A stretch of DNA of 8,181 nucleotides, taken from assembly GCA_003819975.1 (NCBI GenBank), contig RPPU01000174.1:1-8181 (forward strand), given 5' to 3'. This document shows, in pieces, positions 1 through 6,625 of this stretch; position 1 is the first letter of the stretch, and the number at the start of each line of letters is the position of its first letter. The DNA is from Desulfobacteraceae bacterium (GTDB lineage Bacteria > Desulfobacterota > DSM-4660 > Desulfatiglandales > HGW-15). The translations under genes and the position numbers were made by a program. Under the pieces are notes generated by a model. It ran no database searches. It was not told where the DNA came from and saw only the letters and a program-made list of their open reading frames with translations.

Positions 1-420
1 CAGATCCATGACTGCTTCAGCCTGGGTCAGGTCGATGCGGCCGTTTTTAAAAGCGCGGAAAGTGAATTCTCCGGGCTTGGCCAAACGGGCGCCGGCAGCT
101 ACTACCAGGGAGAGGATTTTGGAAAGCAGGGCATAGCCGCTGTGCGCATTGATTTCCACCACATCTTCGCGGGTGTAGGAATGGGGCGCCTGCATCAAGG
201 AAACCAATACTTCATCCACCGGTTTGCGGTCCGCGGGGTCCACCAGCCGGCCGAGATAGAGGCGGTGGGTTTCAAGCTCTTGATGAGCGGTTTTGGGTTG
301 GAAAAGGCGCTGAATGATTTCCCGGGATTGCGGGCCGCTGAGACGTACTACGCCGATCCCGGCCTGGCCCAGGGGCGTGGCAATGGCGGCAATGGTGTCG
401 TTATCGGATGATTTATCCAT
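1..420 (-). CDS. mnmE: tRNA uridine-5-carboxymethylaminomethyl(34) synthesis GTPase MnmE (N-terminal part)
   Basis: MnmE works with MnmG to modify the wobble uridine (U34) of certain tRNAs, using a folate cofactor bound by its N-terminal domain and a G domain further on. Only the first 140 codons are here; the helical domain, the GTPase motifs and the C-terminal catalytic Cys lie beyond position 1. The visible part is the TrmE N-terminal domain: DTIAAIATPLGQAGIGVVRL near residues 8-27, SYTREDVVEINAHSG at 81-95, and GEFTFRAFKNGRIDLTQAEA at 117-136. The ATG at 418-420 places the usual start just before the DTIAAIATP motif; no clear Shine-Dalgarno sequence precedes it. The gene is last in the visible rpmH-rnpA-yidD-yidC-jag-mnmE series, separated from jag by 227 bases that hold inverted heptamer arrays. 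The HSG where many family members have HGG is a minor variant. Identification is certain; completeness cannot be judged. Confidence 0.97.
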   Translation of the reverse strand, partial: MDKSSDNDTIAAIATPLGQAGIGVVRLSGPQSREIIQRLFQPKTAHQELETHRLYLGRLVDPADRKPVDEVLVSLMQAPHSYTREDVVEINAHSGYALLSKILSLVVAAGARLAKPGEFTFRAFKNGRIDLTQAEAVMDL

Positions 421-471
421 GATAGGTTTGATCGAATTCCATTTGAAACGGGAAATTTTTCGTGACAACGC

Positions 472-574
472 CGGTTCAAGGCTCAGCGGTTCACGGTTTA
501 AGGTTGAAGAACAATGAAGATCAAAAGGGTTGAAGGTATTTTCGGATTAACCGTGAACTGTGAACCGTGAACCT
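472..574. repeat. Inverted pair of degenerate heptamer arrays in the jag-mnmE gap
   Basis: The left arm (472-507) reads as heptamers CGGTTCA, AGGCTCA, one extra G, CGGTTCA, CGGTTTA, AGGTTGA. The right arm (547-574) is four abutting heptamers of the reverse complement: TTAACCG, TGAACTG, TGAACCG, TGAACCT. Positions 487-500 can pair with 547-560 (one mismatch and one G-T pair in 14), leaving a 46-base loop, so a transcript would carry a long hairpin. The loop contains a further direct repeat, GGTTGAAG at 502-509 and 528-535. No gene is visible in 421-647. No T-run follows either arm, so this is not a normal intrinsic terminator. It may be a non-autonomous repeat family or an mRNA-processing site; function is unknown. 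Confidence 0.75.
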
Positions 575-647
575 AAGTCATATGAGTCGGAATCAAACAG
601 TGTTGCGAGAAGACCTTTTTCAGAACGTGACCATTTGTTCAGAGCTC

Positions 648-1334
648 TTATCGTCTTGGAATAATCAATACTTTTTTTAAAAGTCCATCCCCGCGGCTTT
701 TGGTGTCCAGTCTTTTGTCTTCGCGCAGGGTCAAATGCACGATGCGCCGGTCATGCGGGTTCAGGGGGTTGGTGGTGACCGGTCGGCGGCTGCGCAGGGC
801 TTTTTCACCCATCTTGAGGGCCATCTGAGTGAGGGTTTCATCGCGGCGTTGGCGGTAATTTTCAGAGTCGACCAGGATATTGGTTTTTTGGTCCAGGGCT
901 TTATTCAGGATTTTGTTGAGCAGATATTGAATGGCGTCCAGGGTCTTGCCTTTACGGCCGATCAGCAGACCGGATTTGTCGCCTTCGATGTTTAGAACCG
1001 GGTTGCCTTCAACCTGGGTCACGCGCACGCCGGCATCAATCGGAATCAGGTCCAGGATTTTCTGCAGGGTTTCCTTAGCCAGATTGACGACGTGCGCATC
1101 CGGTGCGGCCTGCGGTTCGGTCTTTTGGGCGGGTTCCGGTTCGTCTTCTTCCACGGGACCCGAGTCGATCTGGACCCGGATCTTGGCCTTTTTGTTGCCG
1201 ACCAAACCGAAGATGCCGGCCGAGCCCGGCTCAAGAATATCCACATTCAAATCTTCAACCGGTATATTCAATTCACGCGAAGCATTTTGAATGGCTTCTT
1301 CGGTGGTTTTGCCTTCGAATTCAAATTGATCCAT
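648..1334 (-). CDS. jag: Jag/KhpB family RNA-binding protein (SpoIIIJ-associated)
   Basis: This is a 228-residue cytoplasmic protein with the full Jag layout. The Jag N-terminal domain covers residues 1-55 (EGKTTEEAI, then PGSAGIFGLVGNKKAKI). An acidic, Pro- and Glu-rich linker follows at about 57-80. The type II KH domain lies at about 82-155 with its GRKGKT loop at 126-131. The R3H domain at about 157-228 carries the RxxxH signature as R196 and H200. The family binds RNA and is normally encoded beside yidC, as here; in Firmicutes it is linked to cell-wall elongation and division, while its role in Gram-negatives is less clear. The ATG follows GGAGG (1341-1345) with a 6-base spacing, the best ribosome binding site on this strand, and lies 16 bases after the yidC stop. 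It is therefore almost certainly cotranscribed with yidC. Length is typical. Confidence 0.96.
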   Translation of the reverse strand: MDQFEFEGKTTEEAIQNASRELNIPVEDLNVDILEPGSAGIFGLVGNKKAKIRVQIDSGPVEEDEPEPAQKTEPQAAPDAHVVNLAKETLQKILDLIPIDAGVRVTQVEGNPVLNIEGDKSGLLIGRKGKTLDAIQYLLNKILNKALDQKTNILVDSENYRQRRDETLTQMALKMGEKALRSRRPVTTNPLNPHDRRIVHLTLREDKRLDTKSRGDGLLKKVLIIPRR

Positions 1335-1350
1335 TCTTTTCCTCCAATGC

Positions 1351-3030
1351 TTATGCTGTCTTTTTCATGATCTGATATTGTTGGCCGATGGAAAGGATGT
1401 TGTTGATAAGCCAATAGAGCACCAGACCCGAAGGGAAGTTGATAAAGAAGAACGTAAACATAATGGGCATAAAGAGCATGATCTTGGCTTGCATGGGGTC
1501 CCCGGGAGTGGGGGTCATTTTTTGTTGAATGAACATGGTCGCACCCATAAGCAGAGTCAGGATCGGGACGCCGTAGGGGGGAGCCATGTAAGGGATGCTG
1601 AAAGGGAAAGTAAAAAGTCGTTCCGGAGCGGCCAAGTCTTGAATCCAGAGCATAAAAGGCGCATGACGCAATTCGATGGAATTCTGCAATAGGTTGTAAA
1701 GGGCCACAAAAACCGGCAACTGAATGACCATGGGCAGACACCCGCCCAGGGGATTGATCTTGTAAGTGCGGTAGAGATTCATCATCTCCTTGTTCATCTG
1801 CTCGCGGTTGTCTTTGAATTTCTCGCGTAATTTGGTCAGATGCGGCTGCAGCTTTTGCATCTCTTTCATGGATTTATAGCTTTTGAAAGTCAGGGGCCAG
1901 AAAAGGATTTTGATCAAAACGGTCAGGATAATGATGGCCAGGCCGTAATTGGGGATATATTTATGGATGAAGCGCAGGAAATACCAGCACGGCTTGGCAA
2001 TGATGTCGAACCAGCCGAAATCGACGGCGAGTTCCAGTTTTTTATCCAAGGATTTCAAAATATCAAGGGCTCGGGGTCCCAGATAAAGAATAAAATCCTG
2101 GCCGGCGTCGGCGTTGTTGGCGATTGTTATTTTTGAACCGGTGTATGAGGCCTGGAGAATATCCGTGTCCAGTAATTTTCCGCGATAATGGGCTTCGGTT
2201 TGCTCGGCGGGGATCAGCGCATTGATAAAATATCCGTTTTCATAAGCCAGCCAGCCGATTTTGCCGGAAAAAGATTGCTCGGCCTTGGTCAGTTTTTTGA
2301 CTTCGACTTGCTCGAGCTTGCCGTTGGCCAGGTAGGCCGTGCCGGTGAAAGGGGTGTAGCCGGATTGCGCCTTGGGAAGTCGATTGGATAGGGTTGCTTC
2401 CAGGACACCGCTGATCGGCATGGGTCCGGCGTTTCGTACGTTTACATGGACGTCAATGGGGTATTTGTCCGGGTAGAAGGTGAAGGCCTGTTCAACGGTC
2501 AGGCCGTTCGCATCCGTGCTCCGAAAATTCAAAGTGCGGGGGGCTTGCCCCGGTTCCAGTTGAATGATGTTTTCCGGGGCATCCAATTCATAAACAGCTC
2601 TGACCGGAGTGGTGGCGGTCGCGGGAATAAAAGCAATGACCAGGGGTTGCTCTTGTTCGTTTTTAAATTCGATCAACTCCACCAGGGGCGATTGGGCATC
2701 CATGGTTTGACGGTATTTTTTGAGTTGAAAACTGCGGATAGCGGGGCCGGCATTGGACAAGACCGCTTTGTAGAGCGGGGTTTCGATGGTGATTTCTTTG
2801 GTTTTAGCTTGAGCAGTCGCAGATTGAACCGGTGTCGGTTGGATAGGCCCGGCCGTTGAGCTTGGATTTGGCGTGACGCCGGAAACGGGTGAAGAAATTT
2901 TTTTTTCAATCGCCTCAGTTTTGTTTTCCGGTTGGGGAGCCGGTTTTTGGAGCGGCATGAGCCAGTAGAACCAAACAAAAATAATCACAGTGGATAGGAC
3001 AAAGGCGATAATAACATTTTTATTTTCCAT
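1351..3030 (-). CDS. yidC: Membrane protein insertase YidC
   Basis: YidC inserts and folds inner-membrane proteins, alone or with SecYEG. The 559-residue length is that of the Gram-negative form. Residues 6-24 form an N-terminal membrane anchor, and 28-75 a Pro/Thr/Gln-rich linker. About 78-335 is the large periplasmic P1 domain. From about 340 to the end is the conserved insertase core: membrane segments near 362-381, 430-449, 485-503 and 517-546, with a charged cytoplasmic hairpin at 383-428 (KSMKEMQKLQPHLTKLREKF). The hydrophilic-groove position usually held by Arg in the first core segment is Lys374 (VLIKILFWPL). The C-terminal tail after the last segment is short (QYQIMKKTA), so a long ribosome-binding extension is absent. 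The ATG at 3028-3030 gives the canonical N-terminus but has no obvious Shine-Dalgarno sequence. A run of nine A lies in the coding strand of the linker (2898-2906). Confidence 0.98.
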   Translation of the reverse strand: MENKNVIIAFVLSTVIIFVWFYWLMPLQKPAPQPENKTEAIEKKISSPVSGVTPNPSSTAGPIQPTPVQSATAQAKTKEITIETPLYKAVLSNAGPAIRSFQLKKYRQTMDAQSPLVELIEFKNEQEQPLVIAFIPATATTPVRAVYELDAPENIIQLEPGQAPRTLNFRSTDANGLTVEQAFTFYPDKYPIDVHVNVRNAGPMPISGVLEATLSNRLPKAQSGYTPFTGTAYLANGKLEQVEVKKLTKAEQSFSGKIGWLAYENGYFINALIPAEQTEAHYRGKLLDTDILQASYTGSKITIANNADAGQDFILYLGPRALDILKSLDKKLELAVDFGWFDIIAKPCWYFLRFIHKYIPNYGLAIIILTVLIKILFWPLTFKSYKSMKEMQKLQPHLTKLREKFKDNREQMNKEMMNLYRTYKINPLGGCLPMVIQLPVFVALYNLLQNSIELRHAPFMLWIQDLAAPERLFTFPFSIPYMAPPYGVPILTLLMGATMFIQQKMTPTPGDPMQAKIMLFMPIMFTFFFINFPSGLVLYWLINNILSIGQQYQIMKKTA

Positions 3031-3055
3031 ATAAAAACCCGGGCGAAAAAAATTA

Positions 3056-3104
3056 AAAATCCTTGAACAGGATTTTAGGACGGATCGTTTTTAATGCGGT
3101 CCGT
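3056..3104 (-). other. Two tandem hairpins in the yidD-yidC gap
   Basis: In transcription order, the first hairpin pairs the eight-base arms at 3097-3104 and 3080-3087 (ACGGATCG against CGGTCCGT, one G-T pair) around a 9-base loop, directly after the yidD stop. The second pairs AAAATCC (3056-3062) with GGATTTT (3070-3076) around a 7-base loop. On the minus strand the second stem is followed by a T-rich stretch, so it resembles a weak intrinsic terminator or attenuator. The stem is mostly A-T, so strong termination is unlikely. RNA processing or partial attenuation ahead of yidC are alternatives. Confidence 0.45.
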
Positions 3105-3105
3105 A

Positions 3106-3351
3106 CTATTTGAGAGGATCCAATCCTCCCGGATGCCAAGGGTGGCACTTGGCCAATCGCAGGCACGTCAAAAACGTACCTTTAAACAGGCCGTATTTCG
3201 TGAACGCTTGGCGGGCATAAACGGAACACGAGGGGTAAAAACGGCAGGCAGAGGGAAGAAAAGGGCGAATTGTCTTTTGATAGATCACGATCAAAAGAAT
3301 CGGAAAATATCTAAGATAATCAAGAGAACGTTTTATCCGATAAAAATGCAC
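3106..3351 (-). CDS. yidD: Membrane protein insertion efficiency factor YidD
   Basis: YidD is a small, membrane-associated protein that helps YidC-dependent insertion; its mechanism is not settled. The family signature is complete: YQKTIRPFLPSACRFYPSCS at residues 24-43 and CHPWHPGGLDP at 69-79 of the 81-residue version. A hydrophobic, amphipathic N-terminal stretch (about 14-23) precedes it. I chose the GTG at 3349-3351, which overlaps the end of rnpA by 32 bases, as is common in this cluster. The frame stays open to a GTG at 3391-3393 that would give 95 residues, but that extension overlaps rnpA by 74 bases and is longer than the family norm. No strong Shine-Dalgarno sequence is seen (only GAAGAA upstream), so translational coupling to rnpA is likely. 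It sits between rnpA and yidC, its usual place. Confidence 0.95.
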   Translation of the reverse strand: MHFYRIKRSLDYLRYFPILLIVIYQKTIRPFLPSACRFYPSCSVYARQAFTKYGLFKGTFLTCLRLAKCHPWHPGGLDPLK

Positions 3352-3667
3352 CGAGTTCTTCTTTAACCTTTTTGAAATCCAGACCTCCAGCACCCTCTTT
3401 AGCGGATAGGACGATATCGTAACCTTGCGGAAAAGAGGCCTTATGGGTTCGGTAAAATTCCCGTAAAAGCCGTTTGACCTTATTACGGATGACCGCGTTC
3501 CCGATTCTTTTGCTGGCGGTGATTCCCAATCTGGTGATGCCTAGGCCATTTCCCCTTAAAATGAATGTAAAATGGGTGGTATAATATCTTTTGCCTAATT
3601 GATTTAGATTGACAAAATCGCTCCGATTCAATAACCTCTCATTTTTTGAGAAAGAAAATAAAACCAT
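3320..3667 (-). CDS. rnpA: Ribonuclease P protein component
   Basis: RnpA is the basic protein subunit that helps the RNase P RNA bind pre-tRNA and mature tRNA 5' ends. The 115-residue product shows the family pattern: FSFSKNERLLNRSDF at 4-18, the strand region RLGITASKRIGNAVIRNK at 46-63, and the RNR-type helix RNKVKRLLREFYR at 61-73, rich in Arg and Lys. The ATG at 3665-3667 gives the expected N-terminus; no Shine-Dalgarno sequence is visible before it (the leader reads CCTGAAATAAT). It lies 33 bases after rpmH, its near-universal partner, and overlaps the start of yidD. Length and motifs are normal. Confidence 0.97.
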   Translation of the reverse strand: MVLFSFSKNERLLNRSDFVNLNQLGKRYYTTHFTFILRGNGLGITRLGITASKRIGNAVIRNKVKRLLREFYRTHKASFPQGYDIVLSAKEGAGGLDFKKVKEELGAFLSDKTFS

Positions 3668-3700
3668 ATTATTTCAGGTTTTTAGCAAACATCGGAGTGA

Positions 3701-3835
3701 TTAAACGGTCAATCTTTTACGCCCTTTGGCTCTGCGTCTTTTTAAGACTTCAATACCACCTTTGGTGCTCATTCTGGCCCTGAAACCGTGTGTTCGTGCT
3801 CTTTTGAGATTGCTGGGTTGAAACGTTCTTTTCAT
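3701..3835 (-). CDS. rpmH: Large ribosomal subunit protein bL34
   Basis: The 44-residue, highly basic protein starts [18 protein letters not shown] and contains [19 protein letters not shown], which is unmistakable bL34. It binds 23S rRNA in the large subunit. It is first in the minus-strand operon. The leader before the ATG (3833-3835) is AT-rich with no good Shine-Dalgarno sequence; the nearest purine match is a GGA about 12 bases upstream. For such a highly expressed gene this suggests initiation helped by an unstructured leader. A sigma70-type promoter lies 40-70 bases upstream. Confidence 0.98.
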   Translation of the reverse strand: MKRTFQPSNLKRARTHGFRARMSTKGGIEVLKRRRAKGRKRLTV

Positions 3836-3874
3836 ATTGTTTTATATCCGTAATTTGAGTTAAAAATAAACTTT

Positions 3875-3904
3875 CTTTTAATCAAAAGACATTACCCTTG
3901 TCAA
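3875..3904 (-). promoter_or_regulatory. Probable sigma70-type promoter of the rpmH operon
   Basis: On the minus strand a perfect -35 box TTGACA (3899-3904) is followed 17-18 bases later by TTAAAA or TAAAAG (3875-3881) as the -10 box; the TAAAAG register matches 4 of 6 consensus bases. Transcription would begin near 3868, giving an rpmH leader of roughly 30 bases. Position, strand and the perfect -35 support it; the -10 is mediocre. Confidence 0.6.
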
Positions 3905-4019
3905 GTTTATAAATCAAACCGGGTGTGTTATTTCCCGAGGGCTTTAAAAAACAGGTTTTGCAGGATTTATTTAGGTTCAAAAAAGCGCCGCATTGTGCAA
4001 TAGGCAACTATATGTTGTA

Positions 4020-4025
4020 TATAAT
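4020..4025 (+). promoter_or_regulatory. Possible -10 box for mreBCD-mrdA
   Basis: A perfect TATAAT lies about 145 bases before mreB. No good -35 box sits 16-18 bases upstream; the nearest likely word, TTGTGC at 3993-3998, is 21 bases away. If used, it would leave a leader of about 138 bases. A weaker alternative is TTAACT (4115-4120) with TAATAA (4138-4143), spacing 17, which would start transcription very close to the mreB ribosome binding site. Confidence 0.35.
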
Positions 4026-4042
4026 ACGAATAATATGTCACA

Positions 4043-5204
<1,162 letters not shown>

Positions 5205-5255
5205 ATACGTTTTTCCCGGAGTGGCTTTTAATTCTGTCAGGAGCAAAACGGAGTC

Positions 5256-6086
5256 TTGCTTAATATAGATCAGGTCAAAAAAATAGGGGTTTGGGTCATT
5301 CTTTGCCTGGTCGCGATCTTTTTCCTTACCGCCAATATCGGCGGTGAAAAAGCCTGGAAACCCGCCGAACAGATTGTGCTCGAACTTTTAGCTCCGCTCC
5401 AAAAGACGATTCAGCAAGCGGTCCGGGCCGTGGAAGGGGTTTGGCTCAGTTATTTCAATCTGGTCAGAGTCCATGATGAGAACCTGCGGCTGAATCGGCA
5501 AAATAATGCCCTGAAAATGGAAAACAATCGCTACCGCGAATTGCTGGGAACCAGCCGTCGTCTGCAGGATCTTTTCGCTTTCAAAATCTCCAATGAGTGG
5601 CCCAAGGTTGTGGCCCAGGTGATTGGTCGCGACCCGGATCGTTTGTTCAAAGCGGTATTGATCGATAAAGGTAAAAATGACGGCCTTAAAGTCAACATGC
5701 CGGTGGTCAACGCCGAGGGTGTGGTCGGTCGGCTGGTTGCGGTCTCTCCGAATTATTCCAAAGTGCTTCTGGTCATCGATCAAAACAGCGCGGTCGATTG
5801 CCTGATTGAGCGTTCCCGGGAAAACGGGATTATCAAGGGTTTGACGGATACGGTCTGCAGGCTGGACTATTTTGCCCGGACCGGCGATGTGGTCGCAGGT
5901 GATTTTATCGTCACTTCCGGCTTGGAACGGATTTATCCCAAAGGGCTGCCGGTGGGAGTCGTAACCGAAGTATTGGACGTGCCCGGGGCCTTGTTCAAGG
6001 AGATCAAAGTGCAGCCGGTCGTGAATTTTTCAAAATTGGAAGAACTTTTGATCGTTTTGAAGGAGGACCCCCTATTAAGCCAATAA
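5256..6086 (+). CDS. mreC: Rod shape-determining protein MreC
   Basis: MreC is a bitopic inner-membrane protein whose periplasmic part binds and activates PBP2 and links it to MreB through MreD. The 276-residue product has a membrane segment at about 11-27 (VWVILCLVAIFFL), a periplasmic coiled coil at about 70-106 rich in Leu, Asn and Arg, and the two-beta-barrel domain at about 115-270, including VIGRDPDRLFKAVLIDKG (122-139), GVVGRLVAVSPNYSKVLLV (155-173) and the conserved GDFIVTSGLERIYPKGLPVG (215-234). The TTG at 5256 is the only usual start codon before the membrane segment; a stop closes the frame at 5229-5231. AGGAG at 5239-5243 is 12 bases upstream, a longer spacing than ideal, and a second GGAG at 5250-5253 is too close. 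This suggests weaker translation than mreB. Confidence 0.97.
   Translation: MLNIDQVKKIGVWVILCLVAIFFLTANIGGEKAWKPAEQIVLELLAPLQKTIQQAVRAVEGVWLSYFNLVRVHDENLRLNRQNNALKMENNRYRELLGTSRRLQDLFAFKISNEWPKVVAQVIGRDPDRLFKAVLIDKGKNDGLKVNMPVVNAEGVVGRLVAVSPNYSKVLLVIDQNSAVDCLIERSRENGIIKGLTDTVCRLDYFARTGDVVAGDFIVTSGLERIYPKGLPVGVVTEVLDVPGALFKEIKVQPVVNFSKLEELLIVLKEDPLLSQ
6060..6076 (+). promoter_or_regulatory. Strong Shine-Dalgarno sequence followed by ATT: likely true start of mreD
   Basis: AAGGAGGA (6060-6067) inside the last codons of mreC is a near-perfect anti-16S match. Seven bases after its GGAGG core comes ATT (6074-6076), in frame with mreD. Starting there adds eight residues (MKPIISKG) before the first residue of the TTG version, supplying two Lys ahead of the first membrane segment, as expected for a cytoplasmic N-terminus. 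The conventional TTG at 6098 has no ribosome binding site at a workable distance. ATT starts are rare, though known (for example E. coli infC). A base error turning ATG to ATT is the other explanation. Confidence 0.55.
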
Positions 6087-6097
6087 TAAGCAAAGGG

Positions 6098-6604
6098 TTG
6101 GTCCTTTACGGCGTCATCTGGATGATCGCGCTTTTGTTTGCGCTCTTCAAAGGTAATATTACACGCTGGGAAACCATGCGCTTCTTTGACCTGGAGATCG
6201 TGATCATTATTTTGGCTTTTCTGGTGACTTACTACAGCCTGCCGGGCGCCGGACTATTTGCTTTTTCGTTGGGATTGCTGGTGGATACTTTCTCAACCGG
6301 GCCGTTGGGGCTTTTGACTTTTCTTTATCTGGCCAGTTTTTTGCTCATTGTGCTCGGTTCGAGTTTGTTCGACTGTCGCGCGCTGGTCGGGTTGTCGATT
6401 TTGACTTTTTTAGTGGTCTTTATTAAAGATTTTTTTCAAATGCTTTTACTGATTTCATTTTCCCTGGGCACTCCTGTTTCCATCATCTGGCTTTTGGCTA
6501 TGGTCACCTCGGCGATGTTTTCAGGGCTTTTGGCTCCGGTGCTTTTTTATCTACTTAAGGCGGGTTGCCGTTTTTTCTTGAAAGATGTCGAAAATGTTTT
6601 TTGA
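6098..6604 (+). CDS. mreD: Rod shape-determining protein MreD
   Basis: MreD is a polytopic inner-membrane protein that joins MreB to MreC and PBP2 in the elongasome. From the TTG at 6098 it has 168 residues; from the ATT at 6074, which I think more likely, it has 176 and overlaps the end of mreC by 13 bases. About five or six hydrophobic segments are visible: VLYGVIWMIALLFALF at the N-terminus, LEIVIIILAFLVTYY, LFAFSLGLLVDTFSTG, FLYLASFLLIVLGSSLF, LSILTFLVVFIKDFFQMLLL and IIWLLAMVTSAMFSGLLAP. The hallmark is GLLVDTFSTGPLGLLTF, matching the family's G-x-x-x-D plus PLG signature. The listed start is the conservative one. The stop at 6602-6604 is 21 bases before mrdA. Family assignment rests on this motif, topology and position between mreC and mrdA. 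Confidence 0.93.
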   Translation: MVLYGVIWMIALLFALFKGNITRWETMRFFDLEIVIIILAFLVTYYSLPGAGLFAFSLGLLVDTFSTGPLGLLTFLYLASFLLIVLGSSLFDCRALVGLSILTFLVVFIKDFFQMLLLISFSLGTPVSIIWLLAMVTSAMFSGLLAPVLFYLLKAGCRFFLKDVENVF

Positions 6605-6625
6605 TTAGGCGGAAGGAAAAAATAC

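Noticed and set aside
142..517. Open frames on the plus strand over the left end
   Set aside because: They lie opposite mnmE, whose translation is unmistakable; their products have no recognisable domain and they have no credible ribosome binding site.
472..574. CRISPR array
   Set aside because: The units are 7 bases, directly abutting without spacers, and inverted between the two arms; no cas gene is present.
577..584. Eight-base palindrome TCATATGA
   Set aside because: It does not extend beyond the core, and such short palindromes are expected by chance.
1378..2859. Several long plus-strand open frames opposite yidC
   Set aside because: They are the antisense shadow of a well-conserved gene; composition is what reading the complement of membrane and periplasmic codons yields.
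3948..3962. Sigma54-like -12 element (TTTTGCA)
   Set aside because: There is no GG at the required distance upstream for the -24 element, only an A-run.
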